A stretch of DNA of 6,593 nucleotides. It comes from Treponema sp. (GTDB taxonomy: Bacteria > Spirochaetota > Spirochaetia > Treponematales > Treponemataceae). Shown piece after piece: positions 1 to 6,046 of this stretch; position 1 is the first letter of the stretch, and every line of letters begins with the position of its first letter. Below the pieces are notes generated by a model, which was not told where the DNA came from, did no database searches, and saw nothing but the letters and a program-made list of their open reading frames with translations. The position numbers were made by a program, and so were the translations under genes. The DNA lies in the NCBI GenBank assembly GCA_017963165.1, contig JAGCTZ010000026.1:1-6593 (forward strand), given 5' to 3'.

Positions 1-141
1 AGCGATGAAGAAAAAGCTCTTAATTTTGCAGCTGCAGCTTCTTGTCTCAAGCACTCAATTCCGGGCGACTTTAACCTTACCACACGCAAAGAAGTTGAAG
101 CGCTTTGCGCCGGTGACGGTTCTGGCAGAGTACAACGATAG
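1..141 (+). CDS. kdgK: PfkB-family sugar kinase, probable 2-keto-3-deoxygluconate kinase (C-terminal 46 codons, 5' end outside window)
   Basis: The first frame is open from base 1 to a TAG at 139-141 and encodes a 46-residue C-terminus. It contains [17 protein letters not shown], then a short Thr/Glu-rich stretch, and ends in GDGSGRVQR. From family knowledge, the Ala-rich helix followed by KH(S/T)IxGDFN and a terminal GxGSGRVQR is typical of PfkB/ribokinase-fold KDG kinases. These cytoplasmic enzymes phosphorylate 2-keto-3-deoxygluconate with ATP to give KDPG in pectin and uronate catabolism. The nucleotide-binding and catalytic Asp region lies upstream and cannot be checked. An overlapping frame starting at base 5 gives a composition unlike any protein I know and runs into the repeats, so it is not real. 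The gene is convergent with the sugar transporter operon and shares its terminator. The PfkB call is firm; KDG specificity is likely but rests on the tail only. Confidence 0.82.
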   Translation, partial: SDEEKALNFAAAASCLKHSIPGDFNLTTRKEVEALCAGDGSGRVQR

Positions 142-180
142 ATGCTGTGCCTGGTTGCTTCGACTACGTTCAACCACCGG

Positions 181-227
181 ATTGTGCTGAGCGGTCACTG
201 AGCCTGTCGAAGTGACCGCTCAACAAT
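181..227. repeat. Strongest hairpin of the REP cluster
   Basis: TGAGCGGTCACT at 188-199 pairs perfectly with AGTGACCGCTCA at 211-222, leaving an 11-nt loop at 200-210. The stem extends outward through ATTGT (181-185) and ACAAT (223-227) past a 2-nt bulge, giving about 17 pairs. No U-tract follows on either strand, so it is not a standard intrinsic terminator. It starts 40 nt after the kinase stop codon. Confidence 0.8.
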
Positions 228-245
228 GACAGTACCGCTGTATCT

Positions 246-271
246 GGTTGCTTCGACTTCGCTCAGCAACC
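246..271. repeat. REP-like hairpin, third member of the cluster
   Basis: GGTTGCT (246-252) pairs with AGCAACC (265-271) around a 12-nt loop. The loop shares the TCGAC and GCTC words with the hairpin at 193-217, but the stem bases differ by compensating changes. Confidence 0.7.
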
Positions 272-324
272 GGGCTTAATCTACGCGGTTGGTGATCCTG
301 TCGAACCACAGAAACCGGGCATAA

Positions 325-354
325 AAAAAGCACCTTCAAGTGAAGGTGCTTTTT
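325..354. terminator. Bidirectional rho-independent terminator shared by the convergent kinase and transporter operon
   Basis: The arms AAAAAGCACCTTC (325-337) and GAAGGTGCTTTTT (342-354) are perfect complements of 13 bp with a 4-nt loop (AAGT). On the plus strand the stem ends in five U residues (350-354). On the minus strand a run of seven A bases (323-329) becomes a seven-U tract. It therefore fits termination of the kinase transcript from the left and of the ABC transporter transcript from the right, 25 nt after the permease stop. Confidence 0.95.
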
Positions 355-379
355 GTTTCTAAAGCTTATGTGGTTTGGC

Positions 380-1228
380 TTAGCCCTTTACAGAACCAAG
401 TGCAACACCGGCAATGATATACTTAGAAAGCAGGAAGTATACTACAAACAGTGGCAAAACTGTAAGAAGAAGACCCAAATAAATTGAACCATATTCTGTA
501 CGGTAAATATCACCGCGGAGCAAACTTACCATAATTGGCATTGTATAATGGTCATGCTTTGTAAGCAAAACCAACGGCATAAACAATTCATTCCACTTTG
601 AAACAAAGATGAAGATTGCCTGTGTAGCAATTGCCGGTTTCATAATCGGCAGTGCTATTGCATTGAAAGTGTAAAACTCTTTAGCACCGTCAATACGTGC
701 AGATTCAATAATCTCCAGTGACAATGAAGGAATCATGTATTGCCGCATAAAGAAGACCGTGGAAGGCGCAGCAATCGCCGGAATAATCAACGGCAGGAAG
801 TTATTCGTCAGATGCACTTTATAAATCATCTGATAGAAACCGATTGTAACAATCTGAGACGGAATCATCATAATTGCCATGATGAATGTAAAGAATGTTC
901 TCTTTAACTTCCAGTCATAAACTACGATTGAATATGCTGTCAACGTAGAGAAGTAAACAGCACAAACGGTTGCGCCTACAGCAATAATCAGAGAGTTTAC
1001 AAAACCCTGCATTGCATTGAACTGCTTACCGTTCAAAATCTTCCAGTTATTCATCAAGAATTTTGACGGAACAATAGATACAGCGTGTGACTGAATCTGA
1101 TAAGTACTTCTGGTTGCATTAACAATCATTGTCCAGAAAGGGAAAATACTTAAAATTGTAAGAATTATACAAACAATGTATACAAAACATTTAAAAGTAG
1201 TTTTTGATGCAGACAGAGACTTGCTCAT
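380..1228 (-). CDS. CUT1-type sugar ABC transporter permease, MalG/UgpE-like (second permease)
   Basis: This 282-residue inner-membrane protein is one half of the transmembrane channel of a carbohydrate ABC importer. Six hydrophobic segments are visible: roughly residues 13-37, 76-98, 110-130, 142-162, 200-221 and 247-272. The cytoplasmic EAA loop that docks on the ATPase is present as ESARIDGA (175-182), followed by IALP (191-194), matching the family pattern with Ser for the second residue. The C-terminus GVALGSVKG is typical of MalG-like permeases, which average about 280 residues, so the gene looks complete. Its ATG overlaps the TGA of the upstream permease as ATGA, implying translational coupling, and AGGAGG lies 6 nt upstream. 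It is the last gene of the operon and is followed by a strong terminator. The transported sugar cannot be told from the permease. Confidence 0.95.
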   Translation of the reverse strand: MSKSLSASKTTFKCFVYIVCIILTILSIFPFWTMIVNATRSTYQIQSHAVSIVPSKFLMNNWKILNGKQFNAMQGFVNSLIIAVGATVCAVYFSTLTAYSIVVYDWKLKRTFFTFIMAIMMIPSQIVTIGFYQMIYKVHLTNNFLPLIIPAIAAPSTVFFMRQYMIPSLSLEIIESARIDGAKEFYTFNAIALPIMKPAIATQAIFIFVSKWNELFMPLVLLTKHDHYTMPIMVSLLRGDIYRTEYGSIYLGLLLTVLPLFVVYFLLSKYIIAGVALGSVKG

Positions 1229-2211
1229 TTGCCGCCTCCTTGCTTAGCCAAAGCTTTTTGTTCTTTTTTATAAGCCTTAATTCTAGCTTTTTCGGCTTTA
1301 TATAATTTGGCTTCATCTTTATCACGCATTAAGAAGAACATGATTGCTGACAAAATTGCGATTATGATAAACATAACCATACTTGCAGCAGATGCTGTTG
1401 CATAAAGATAACTGCCTGAGAATGCAATATCATAAATAAATACACTGGCTGTAATCGTTGAGTTATCAGGACCACCGAGGTTGAACAACTTCGGAATATC
1501 GAACATCTGGAGACCACCAATCAACGAAGTAACTAGTGTAAAGAGCATAATCGTTCTAAGGTTCGGCAAAGTAATTTTGAAGAATTTCTGAGCACCATTT
1601 GCACCGTCTATTTCTGCAGCTTCAAAAATATCAGGACTGATACCCAAAATACCTGAAATTAAAACAATCATTGTATAGCCGTACCACTGCCAGAACTGAA
1701 CAAACGAAACAATTCCTCTTGAAGCTGTTGGGGACTGTATAAAGTTGAACTTTGCAAATCCCAATGATTCAAGAATTGAGTTTACCGGTCCAACTGGATA
1801 AGAAAACAAAGCGTTGAACAAAATAGCAACAGATGCCGCTGTAATAATATTAGGCATATAGAATACTACTTTGAAGAAGCCTCTTCCCTTAATTCTGGTT
1901 GCATCATTACTGAACCATGCAGCAAGAGCAAGCGCAAAAACAATCTGAGGAATAAAGTTCGTAATCCAAATAATGAATGTATTCTTTACAGATTTAATAA
2001 ATGTAAGATTAGAAGACAATCTGATAAAGTTTCTGAAGAATGGTTTTGCCACTTGGATATTTGTATTGCCCATACCTTTTAGGTTTGTAAAACCTAAAAC
2101 AATAGTATAAATAATAGGATATGCCATAAAAATAAGCCAGGCTACAATAAACGGAATGGCAAAATAATATCCGTATTTTGCATAGCTTATTTTGTTGTGT
2201 TTCTGTTTCAT
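1225..2211 (-). CDS. CUT1-type sugar ABC transporter permease, MalF/UgpA-like (first permease)
   Basis: From the ATG at 2211 this is a 328-residue inner-membrane protein that pairs with the downstream permease. It has six hydrophobic segments: about residues 13-36, 77-99, 111-136, 170-190, 219-240 and 272-295. The EAA loop is canonical: EAAEIDGA (197-204), then FFKITLP ending at residue 216. The family usually has about 290-310 residues. The excess is a Lys/Ala-rich, predicted helical cytoplasmic tail after MRDKDEAK, ending in GGGK. Start choice: the frame also opens at a TTG at 2226, five codons earlier, but that has no ribosome site. The ATG has only a weak GGGG about 5 nt upstream. I prefer the ATG; the TTG remains possible. 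The poor site contrasts with the AGGAGG of both neighbours and suggests lower translation than the binding protein. Confidence 0.92.
   Translation of the reverse strand: MKQKHNKISYAKYGYYFAIPFIVAWLIFMAYPIIYTIVLGFTNLKGMGNTNIQVAKPFFRNFIRLSSNLTFIKSVKNTFIIWITNFIPQIVFALALAAWFSNDATRIKGRGFFKVVFYMPNIITAASVAILFNALFSYPVGPVNSILESLGFAKFNFIQSPTASRGIVSFVQFWQWYGYTMIVLISGILGISPDIFEAAEIDGANGAQKFFKITLPNLRTIMLFTLVTSLIGGLQMFDIPKLFNLGGPDNSTITASVFIYDIAFSGSYLYATASAASMVMFIIIAILSAIMFFLMRDKDEAKLYKAEKARIKAYKKEQKALAKQGGGK
1235..1240 (-). promoter_or_regulatory. Ribosome binding site AGGAGG of the second permease, inside the first permease gene
   Basis: A perfect anti-Shine-Dalgarno match lies 6 nt before the ATG at 1228. 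It also encodes part of the Gly-Gly-Gly-Lys C-terminus of the first permease. Together with the ATGA overlap it favours coupled, roughly equal production of the two permease subunits. Confidence 0.85.
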
Positions 2212-2264
2212 ATAAACCCCAGCCAAAAAATGGAAAGACTGTGTCTGTACACATTAAAAAATCG

Positions 2265-2314
2265 AAAAAAAAACGAGTTTGTGAGTTGCAAAGTTTTCAA
2301 AACACAAACTCGTT
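2265..2314 (-). terminator. Intra-operon terminator/attenuator between binding protein and permeases
   Basis: On the minus strand AACGAGTTTGTG (2314-2303) pairs perfectly with CACAAACTCGTT (2283-2272) over 12 bp with a 19-nt loop. It is followed at once by nine U residues (complement of 2265-2273). This is a complete rho-independent terminator 52 nt after the binding-protein stop and 54 nt before the first permease start. In periplasmic binding-protein operons, partial termination or 3' stabilisation here is a known way to make much more binding protein than permease. That interpretation is an inference for this operon. Confidence 0.85.
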
Positions 2315-2331
2315 ATCAGCAAACAAACCGG

Positions 2332-2351
2332 GCTGCCTTTTACAAGACAGC
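2332..2351 (-). other. Small stem-loop directly after the binding-protein stop codon
   Basis: On the minus strand GCTGTC and GGCAGC form a 6-bp stem (one G-U pair) with an 8-nt loop, 14 nt after the stop codon. There is no U-tract. It could add 3'-end stability to a transcript ended at the following terminator, but it is short and may be chance. Confidence 0.35.
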
Positions 2352-2365
2352 ACCAGTTAAGTCAA

Positions 2366-3694
2366 TTAGATGTCAAGGTCAAACTTGTCAGCTACAGTCT
2401 GTTTGAAATCAGCAAGAGCCTGCTCTTTTGATTTCTGACCGTAAGCATAAGCACGAACCTGATCACGCCATGCCTGGTTGATACCTTCATCATACTGTGT
2501 AAGGTTCTTACCAGTTGCATATTTGTTAGCAGGAACAAATACGTCGAACATGTTCTGACCGTTCAAGAAGTCAAGCTTACCGTTTGATTTAGCCATAACT
2601 GTACCAGAAGATACTGTATCTTTTGTTCCAGCTTCGCCAGACCATGTACCGTTTGCCCAACCGTAAAGAAGACCGCTTTCAGATGTATCCAATGTAATCC
2701 ATTCGATAATCTGGCGAACGCCGTCTTTAACTTTTGTGTTGTCGTTTACAGCCAACCATGTACCACCCCAGAAGAATCCGATTGGAGATTCTGTAACAGC
2801 CCAGTCACCGAATGAGCCTTCACCGATCTTTGAACCGCCTGAGTTACCAGCCATAACGTAGTTGATAAGCCATGCTGGACCGAAGAAACCGAATGCTGTA
2901 CCTGTTTCTTTCATATCTGCGAACCAAGCGTCTGTCCAGTCACGTGTATCGTTATGATATCCGTTGTCGAACATCTTCTTTGAATAGTCCATGAAAGCTT
3001 CGCGTTTCGGGTCAATGTAGAGCTTGTTGTTTACAATCCAACCCTTGTCAGAAGAGTTTTCTACAGCGTGCCAGAGGTCACCGTCACCAGAGCAGATTTT
3101 GTAACCTTTAGCTTTAAGTTCTTCAGCAGCTTTCCAGAATTTGTCGAGTTTCTGTGTACCGCCACCAATCTTGTCTTTTACAACTTTAGGATCATCTGAA
3201 CCCCAAGTAGCTTTAGCGATTGAGCGGCGGTAGATGAATGCACCACCAGTTGCCTGATATGGAAGAGCTACGAGGTCTTTTCCACGTGTACCGATATCAA
3301 CTGCGTACTGAGCAATCTGAGCATCTTTCAAAGCTTTGTTAACATTGATTCCGAGATCCTTGTATTTTGCAGCGTAACCAGAAGCATCGCCCTGAGTATA
3401 TTTCAAAACGAATGCTGATTCACAACAATAGATATCCGGAGCGTCTTTTCCGCCGCCTGCCAATGCCTGGTCAAGAGCTGGCTGATAAGCACCGTCTGTT
3501 GTTGCAATAATTGTTGTGTTGATTTTGTAGTCAAAATCAGGGTGTGTTGCAACGTATCTATCAATCATTTTTGGAACTTCATCTGTGAAAGTCCAAACGT
3601 TGATAACCTTTACATTCTTGTCATTCTTTGGTTTTGCTGATACAGAACCAACGATCAATGCTACACAAACCAATGCAGCAAGCAACTTTTTCAT
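2366..3694 (-). CDS. Extracellular sugar-binding protein of an ABC transporter (solute-binding family 1, UgpB-like)
   Basis: This 442-residue secreted protein captures the substrate and delivers it to the two permeases. Residues 1-20 (MKKLLAALVCVALIVGSVSA) form a signal peptide with a likely signal peptidase I site after VSA. C10 lies within the hydrophobic core and is not in a lipobox, so the mature protein appears soluble rather than lipid-anchored. The mature start VKVINVWTFTDE is the usual first beta-strand of family-1 binding proteins. Near the middle GTAFGFFGPAWLINYVMAG, and later GFFWGGTWLAVNDNTK, match the conserved hinge and ligand-pocket segments of the family. It is rich in Trp and Tyr, consistent with sugar stacking. 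Length is normal for the family (400-450). The start is secured by AGGAGG 6 nt upstream. It is promoter-proximal, as expected for the most abundant subunit. The specific ligand is unknown; the kinase next door allows uronate oligomers as a guess. Confidence 0.95.
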   Translation of the reverse strand: MKKLLAALVCVALIVGSVSAKPKNDKNVKVINVWTFTDEVPKMIDRYVATHPDFDYKINTTIIATTDGAYQPALDQALAGGGKDAPDIYCCESAFVLKYTQGDASGYAAKYKDLGINVNKALKDAQIAQYAVDIGTRGKDLVALPYQATGGAFIYRRSIAKATWGSDDPKVVKDKIGGGTQKLDKFWKAAEELKAKGYKICSGDGDLWHAVENSSDKGWIVNNKLYIDPKREAFMDYSKKMFDNGYHNDTRDWTDAWFADMKETGTAFGFFGPAWLINYVMAGNSGGSKIGEGSFGDWAVTESPIGFFWGGTWLAVNDNTKVKDGVRQIIEWITLDTSESGLLYGWANGTWSGEAGTKDTVSSGTVMAKSNGKLDFLNGQNMFDVFVPANKYATGKNLTQYDEGINQAWRDQVRAYAYGQKSKEQALADFKQTVADKFDLDI

Positions 3695-3815
3695 AACATT
3701 CCTCCTATTATGATGTTATAAAATTTTCATTTATAAAAACCTGAATCATCATTGAGGTTACACAAAAAAAGCGGATAAACTCAATAATTTTTTCAGATTT
3801 ATTCAAGTTAATGAT
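3695..3815 (-). other. About 120-nt untranslated leader of the transporter operon
   Basis: If transcription starts about 7 nt after the -10 box (near 3815), the leader is about 120 nt and AT-rich, with no coding frame of note. It carries the 10-bp word ATGATGTTAT twice (plus strand 3710-3719 and 3811-3820), once beside the ribosome site and once at the predicted transcript 5' end. The word CATCATT at 3748-3754 is complementary to part of both, so two mutually exclusive short pairings are possible. I recognise no riboswitch class. Confidence 0.4.
3701..3706 (-). promoter_or_regulatory. Ribosome binding site of the binding-protein gene
   Basis: AGGAGG lies 6 nt before the ATG at 3694, a perfect site at optimal spacing. 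It fixes the start and predicts strong translation of the first gene in the operon. Confidence 0.9.
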
Positions 3816-3821
3816 GTTATT

Positions 3822-3880
3822 ATGTTAGTTGATTATTCCAACTAAGTCAAGCAATTTTTTTTATTTTTCTACGCTTTTTT
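3822..3880 (-). promoter_or_regulatory. Sigma-70-type promoter of the transporter operon with A-tract UP-like region
   Basis: On the minus strand TTGACT (3850-3845; five of six consensus bases) is followed after exactly 17 bp by TAACAT (3827-3822; four of six). Just upstream lie three A-tracts (plus-strand T runs at 3855-3862, 3864-3868 and 3875-3880), resembling an UP element or curved DNA. It is the best promoter in the 300-nt AT-rich gap and is correctly oriented towards the binding-protein gene. Confidence 0.72.
3825..3845. promoter_or_regulatory. Putative repressor operator: perfect inverted repeat filling the promoter spacer
   Basis: TTAGTTG (3825-3831), a 7-bp spacer, then CAACTAA (3839-3845) form a perfect dyad of 7-bp half-sites with centres 14 bp apart. 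It spans the region between the -35 and -10 boxes and touches both. A dimeric regulator bound here would block RNA polymerase. I do not recognise the motif as the site of a named family, and no regulator gene is in the window. Confidence 0.5.
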
Positions 3881-4009
3881 AATCCTCATTTTTTCAAGAA
3901 ACTCACAAAGATCCTGAACCTTTGATATTCCTATAATAACTTTGATTTTTTAATATAGATATATATATTTTTGATAATTCATACCTATTATTGATATTCA
4001 TATTTTTGC
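3881..4009. other. AT-rich intergenic stretch with no recognisable feature
   Basis: Between the A-tracts of the transporter promoter and the palindromic element, the sequence is very AT-rich with alternating TA runs near 3955-3970. No gene, convincing terminator or RNA is visible. A 26-codon minus-strand open frame (3949-3869) lacks a start codon at its beginning and overlaps the promoter. Confidence 0.6.
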
Positions 4010-4109
4010 CATTAGATTGCTTCGCCTATTGGCTCGCAATGACGGGTTTGACTTCCCATGCTACACCAGCCGTCATTGCGAGGAACGAAGTGACGAAGCA
4101 ATCCGAATG
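4010..4109. repeat. About 100-bp palindromic intergenic element, copy 1
   Basis: The ends are inverted repeats: CATTAGATTGCTTCG at the left and CGAAGCAATCCGAATG at the right. Further in, CTCGCAATGACGG on the left opposes CGTCATTGCGAGG on the right. A unique centre of about 25 bp separates the arms. A copy at 6161-6261 is similar over its whole length (about 85% by eye, with nearly identical ends). It has no coding capacity and is MITE- or BIME-like. Related CGTCATTGCGAGG...CGAAGCAATCC palindromes occur in many bacterial genomes. It starts 12 nt downstream of a receptor-gene remnant's stop codon. Confidence 0.85.
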
Positions 4110-4120
4110 ACGAGATGACT

Positions 4121-4174
4121 TTAGTTGCGGAAACCTTCTTTTTGAGACAGCATGCGCTCTTTTGCAAGCGGCAG
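4121..4174 (-). pseudogene. Remnant of a third receptor/GGDEF-like gene (last 17 codons plus stop)
   Basis: On the minus strand these 54 bp read LPLAKERMLSQKEGFRN then TAA. This is identical in protein to the end of the paralogue at 6272 and differs only in the last residue from the full gene at 4347. At DNA level, 49 of 51 codon bases match 4350-4400. Homology stops abruptly at 4174, where a REP hairpin pair begins. The rest of the gene is absent, so this is a decayed tandem copy or a 3' end moved with a repeat. It is mosaic: the stop-proximal bases resemble the copy at 6272 and the inner bases the copy at 4347. It is not expected to be expressed. Confidence 0.88.
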
Positions 4175-4175
4175 T

Positions 4176-4238
4176 GTCATTATCGGGCTTGACCCGATAA
4201 TCTTTATGCAAGATTGCCCGGTCAAGCCGGGCAATGAC
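4176..4238. repeat. Inverted pair of REP-like hairpins (BIME-like)
   Basis: Two 9-bp stem-loops face each other. The first has stem ATTATCGGG and CCCGATAAT (4179-4201) with loop CTTGA. The second has stem ATTGCCCGG and CCGGGCAAT (4213-4235) with loop TCAAG. The loops are complementary, and outer GTCAT and ATGAC words bound the pair, so they are opposite-orientation members of one family with different but self-complementary stems. No U-tract follows on either strand. The pair starts exactly where the gene remnant ends and lies downstream of the full receptor gene, where it may protect the mRNA 3' end. Confidence 0.8.
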
Positions 4239-4289
4239 GGGTTTGCGATTGAGTCGGTTCTACGGAATTAGCATGGATCGGCAAACCCA

Positions 4290-4316
4290 GCCAATTTGCT
4301 CTCCGCGCAAATTGGC
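4290..4316. repeat. 10-bp stem-loop downstream of the receptor gene
   Basis: GCCAATTTGC (4290-4299) and GCAAATTGGC (4307-4316) form a perfect stem with a 7-nt loop, 31 nt after the receptor stop codon on the minus strand. No U-tract follows, so intrinsic termination is doubtful. It may be another repeat or a 3'-end stabilising hairpin. The rest of 4239-4346 shows nothing else recognisable. Confidence 0.55.
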
Positions 4317-4346
4317 ATAGTCCTCACACACAAAACCTGCTAGGTG

Positions 4347-6035
4347 CTAGCTGCGGAAGCCTTCTTTTTGAGACAGCATGCGCTCTTTTGCAAGCGGCAG
4401 AAGGTTTGAGACATATTCAACTTCAGAGCGCAGCGCTGACCCTGAAGACATAGAATACTGATAGCGCGGATGTTTCTGAATTTCAGTAAACAGAAGCTCA
4501 TCCAGATTGACCATCATGCGGTGAATATCTTCTTTGCGCAAATTAGGCGCAATAATACAGAATTCCTCATCGCCCAAATATGCTATTTTTGCTTTCTCAC
4601 AAAAGATTTTCTTTATGCAGCCTATAAAAGCCGAAAGCACCTCACTGCCTTCAATAGAAAACAAATCTGGCGTATCTCTTCCGGCTGATGTGAATGTCAG
4701 CATTATTGCAGAAAAATCTACATCATTTGCTGTTTCAATATTTTTCAAGTATTCATTTATTGCAAAAGCATTCAAAAGCCCTGTCTGATAATCAAGCCGC
4801 AGCTGCTCGTCCTTAATCAGCTCAACAGCCATTTTTTCAGAATCAGGTCTTATCTGAAAAAGAAAGTGAGCTATCATTATTGTGACGAATACAAGAACAC
4901 CAAAAGAAAGCGGGCTTCCCTGCATAACCTGAAGGTTCAGAGAAAAATACTTTTGAATCGGGTAGCGCACAATGTCCACAATCATGAATAAAAGCATAAA
5001 AAGAAAACCGATAGTCGGAAGCCTTTCGCGCCACACCAGTACAAGAACATTCCTTATGCTCACAAATATACATAAAAGAATTTCTGCACCCAGAAAAACA
5101 AACTGAATTGAACGGAAAGACGGCAGGTGCATTATACCTGAAAAATCGAGAAGCAGGGCGATTGAGCAGAAAATTGCAAAACCATAAATCAAGCCGAGCA
5201 CAATCCGCTGTATAATTTTTGTGCGCGCAATAAACTTGTAAAAAACCGCCAGAACTGAAAAATTCGTGCAGTAAAGCATAAAATACTCTACCCACGTGTT
5301 AATTGAATAATTATGGTAAAATGCGTTTACACATTTGTTTGCGTAAAGCTCATAAAGACCAAGGCACAGCAGAAACATTGAAAGCGGAAGAATTTTCGCA
5401 ACGCCTTTCTCAAAGGCAATGAATATAAGAACAACAATTGTGCCTACAAGCCCGGTAAGTACAAGAAACACAGAGCAGAACATCATGAACAGACGCCCTG
5501 AAAGCATGTTAGAGAATGACTTTCTTGCGTCTTCTATCCAGACAGGCTGAAAAGACGTAAACGAGCGCGGCTCGGTTACATTCAGGATAATCTTTATGTC
5601 TGTGCCGGGGGTGCAGCCGTAAAGGATTATTATATGCATACCCGAACCGACATTTCTTGAAATTGGAACATACTCCTGTCCGTAGCGGTAAACTATTTTA
5701 TCATTAATGCGCGCATCAACAGTGCAGTATGACGTGTACATTCTAAGCACAGGATTTTCTACAGTAATTTCAGGCAGCTTGTTTTCAAGAACAACTTTTG
5801 TGCCTGTTGAAACTACCGGAAAAGAAAAGTCAGAAAGATCTACATTGTCAAAACGCCTGTCATCTATGGTTAGCGTCCAGCCTGAATTAAAAGATTCTGC
5901 GTTAAAGACAATTGACCTCTCAAGCTCGCGGATTACCCAATAAAAAATTGAGAAGAAAATGCAAAGCGCAAAAGCTGAGAGAACTCCATAGCGTAATAAC
6001 TTCTGATTTGAAAGAGTGTCTTTTAACAACGCCAT
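4347..6035 (-). CDS. 7TMR-DISM-like membrane receptor with degenerate GGDEF domain
   Basis: From the ATG at 6035 this is a 562-residue membrane sensor. A first helix at about 16-35 is followed by a periplasmic beta-rich domain (about 40-175) that resembles the DISM/jelly-roll sensor. Seven helices follow, near 180-207, 212-231, 247-269, 277-297, 308-334, 339-356 and 372-394. A short linker with a charged helix then leads to a cytoplasmic GGDEF fold (about 410-562), which starts DYQTGLLNAFAI, the usual DxLTGLxNR element with Arg replaced. The signature loop is GDEEF (488-492) instead of GGDEF, the metal-binding Asp strand reads IMLTFTSA, and no RxxD inhibitory site precedes it. It is therefore probably not an active diguanylate cyclase, and a GTP-sensing or protein-interaction role is more likely (inference). 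Start choice: the frame opens at a TTG (6140) with no ribosome site and 35 atypical residues; the ATG gives a normal N-terminus. Confidence 0.85.
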   Translation of the reverse strand: MALLKDTLSNQKLLRYGVLSAFALCIFFSIFYWVIRELERSIVFNAESFNSGWTLTIDDRRFDNVDLSDFSFPVVSTGTKVVLENKLPEITVENPVLRMYTSYCTVDARINDKIVYRYGQEYVPISRNVGSGMHIIILYGCTPGTDIKIILNVTEPRSFTSFQPVWIEDARKSFSNMLSGRLFMMFCSVFLVLTGLVGTIVVLIFIAFEKGVAKILPLSMFLLCLGLYELYANKCVNAFYHNYSINTWVEYFMLYCTNFSVLAVFYKFIARTKIIQRIVLGLIYGFAIFCSIALLLDFSGIMHLPSFRSIQFVFLGAEILLCIFVSIRNVLVLVWRERLPTIGFLFMLLFMIVDIVRYPIQKYFSLNLQVMQGSPLSFGVLVFVTIMIAHFLFQIRPDSEKMAVELIKDEQLRLDYQTGLLNAFAINEYLKNIETANDVDFSAIMLTFTSAGRDTPDLFSIEGSEVLSAFIGCIKKIFCEKAKIAYLGDEEFCIIAPNLRKEDIHRMMVNLDELLFTEIQKHPRYQYSMSSGSALRSEVEYVSNLLPLAKERMLSQKEGFRS

Positions 6036-6046
6036 AATCCATGCAG

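Larger units (their letters stand above)
151..309. repeat. Cluster of four REP-like hairpins of one family
   Basis: Four related imperfect palindromes lie at 153-175, 193-217, 246-271 and 291-309. Reading members 1 and 3 forward and 2 and 4 on the reverse strand, all share a core TTCGAC followed by a C-rich half and flanking arms of the form GGT...ACC. The arms differ but mostly stay complementary: GGTTGCT with AGCAACC in one copy, GGTCACT with AGTGACC in another. The orientation alternates (+, -, +, -), as in bacterial interspersed mosaic elements. The cluster fills the 180-nt gap between the kinase stop and the shared terminator and contains no plausible gene. It would lie in the kinase 3' UTR, where such hairpins can slow 3' exonucleases; that role is inference. 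Confidence 0.75.

Noticed and set aside
5..190. Plus-strand open frame of 61 codons starting MKKKLL
   Set aside because: It overlaps the kinase C-terminus in another frame and continues into the REP hairpins. The kinase frame matches a known family, so this one is a shadow.
2009..2254. Minus-strand open frame of 81 codons starting MCTDTV
   Set aside because: It overlaps the N-terminal part of the first permease in another frame and has no ribosome site or recognisable domain.
3869..3949. Minus-strand 26-codon frame ending FLEKMRIKKA, which at first looked like the C-terminus of a lost gene
   Set aside because: It begins right after a stop, has no start codon until residue 21, overlaps the promoter A-tracts, and matches nothing I recognise.
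4026..4211. Minus-strand open frame of 61 codons
   Set aside because: It runs across the palindromic element, the gene remnant (out of frame) and the REP pair, so it is a by-product of repeats.
4290..4316. Intrinsic terminator of the receptor gene
   Set aside because: The stem is good but no U-tract follows on the minus strand, so only a stem-loop is recorded.
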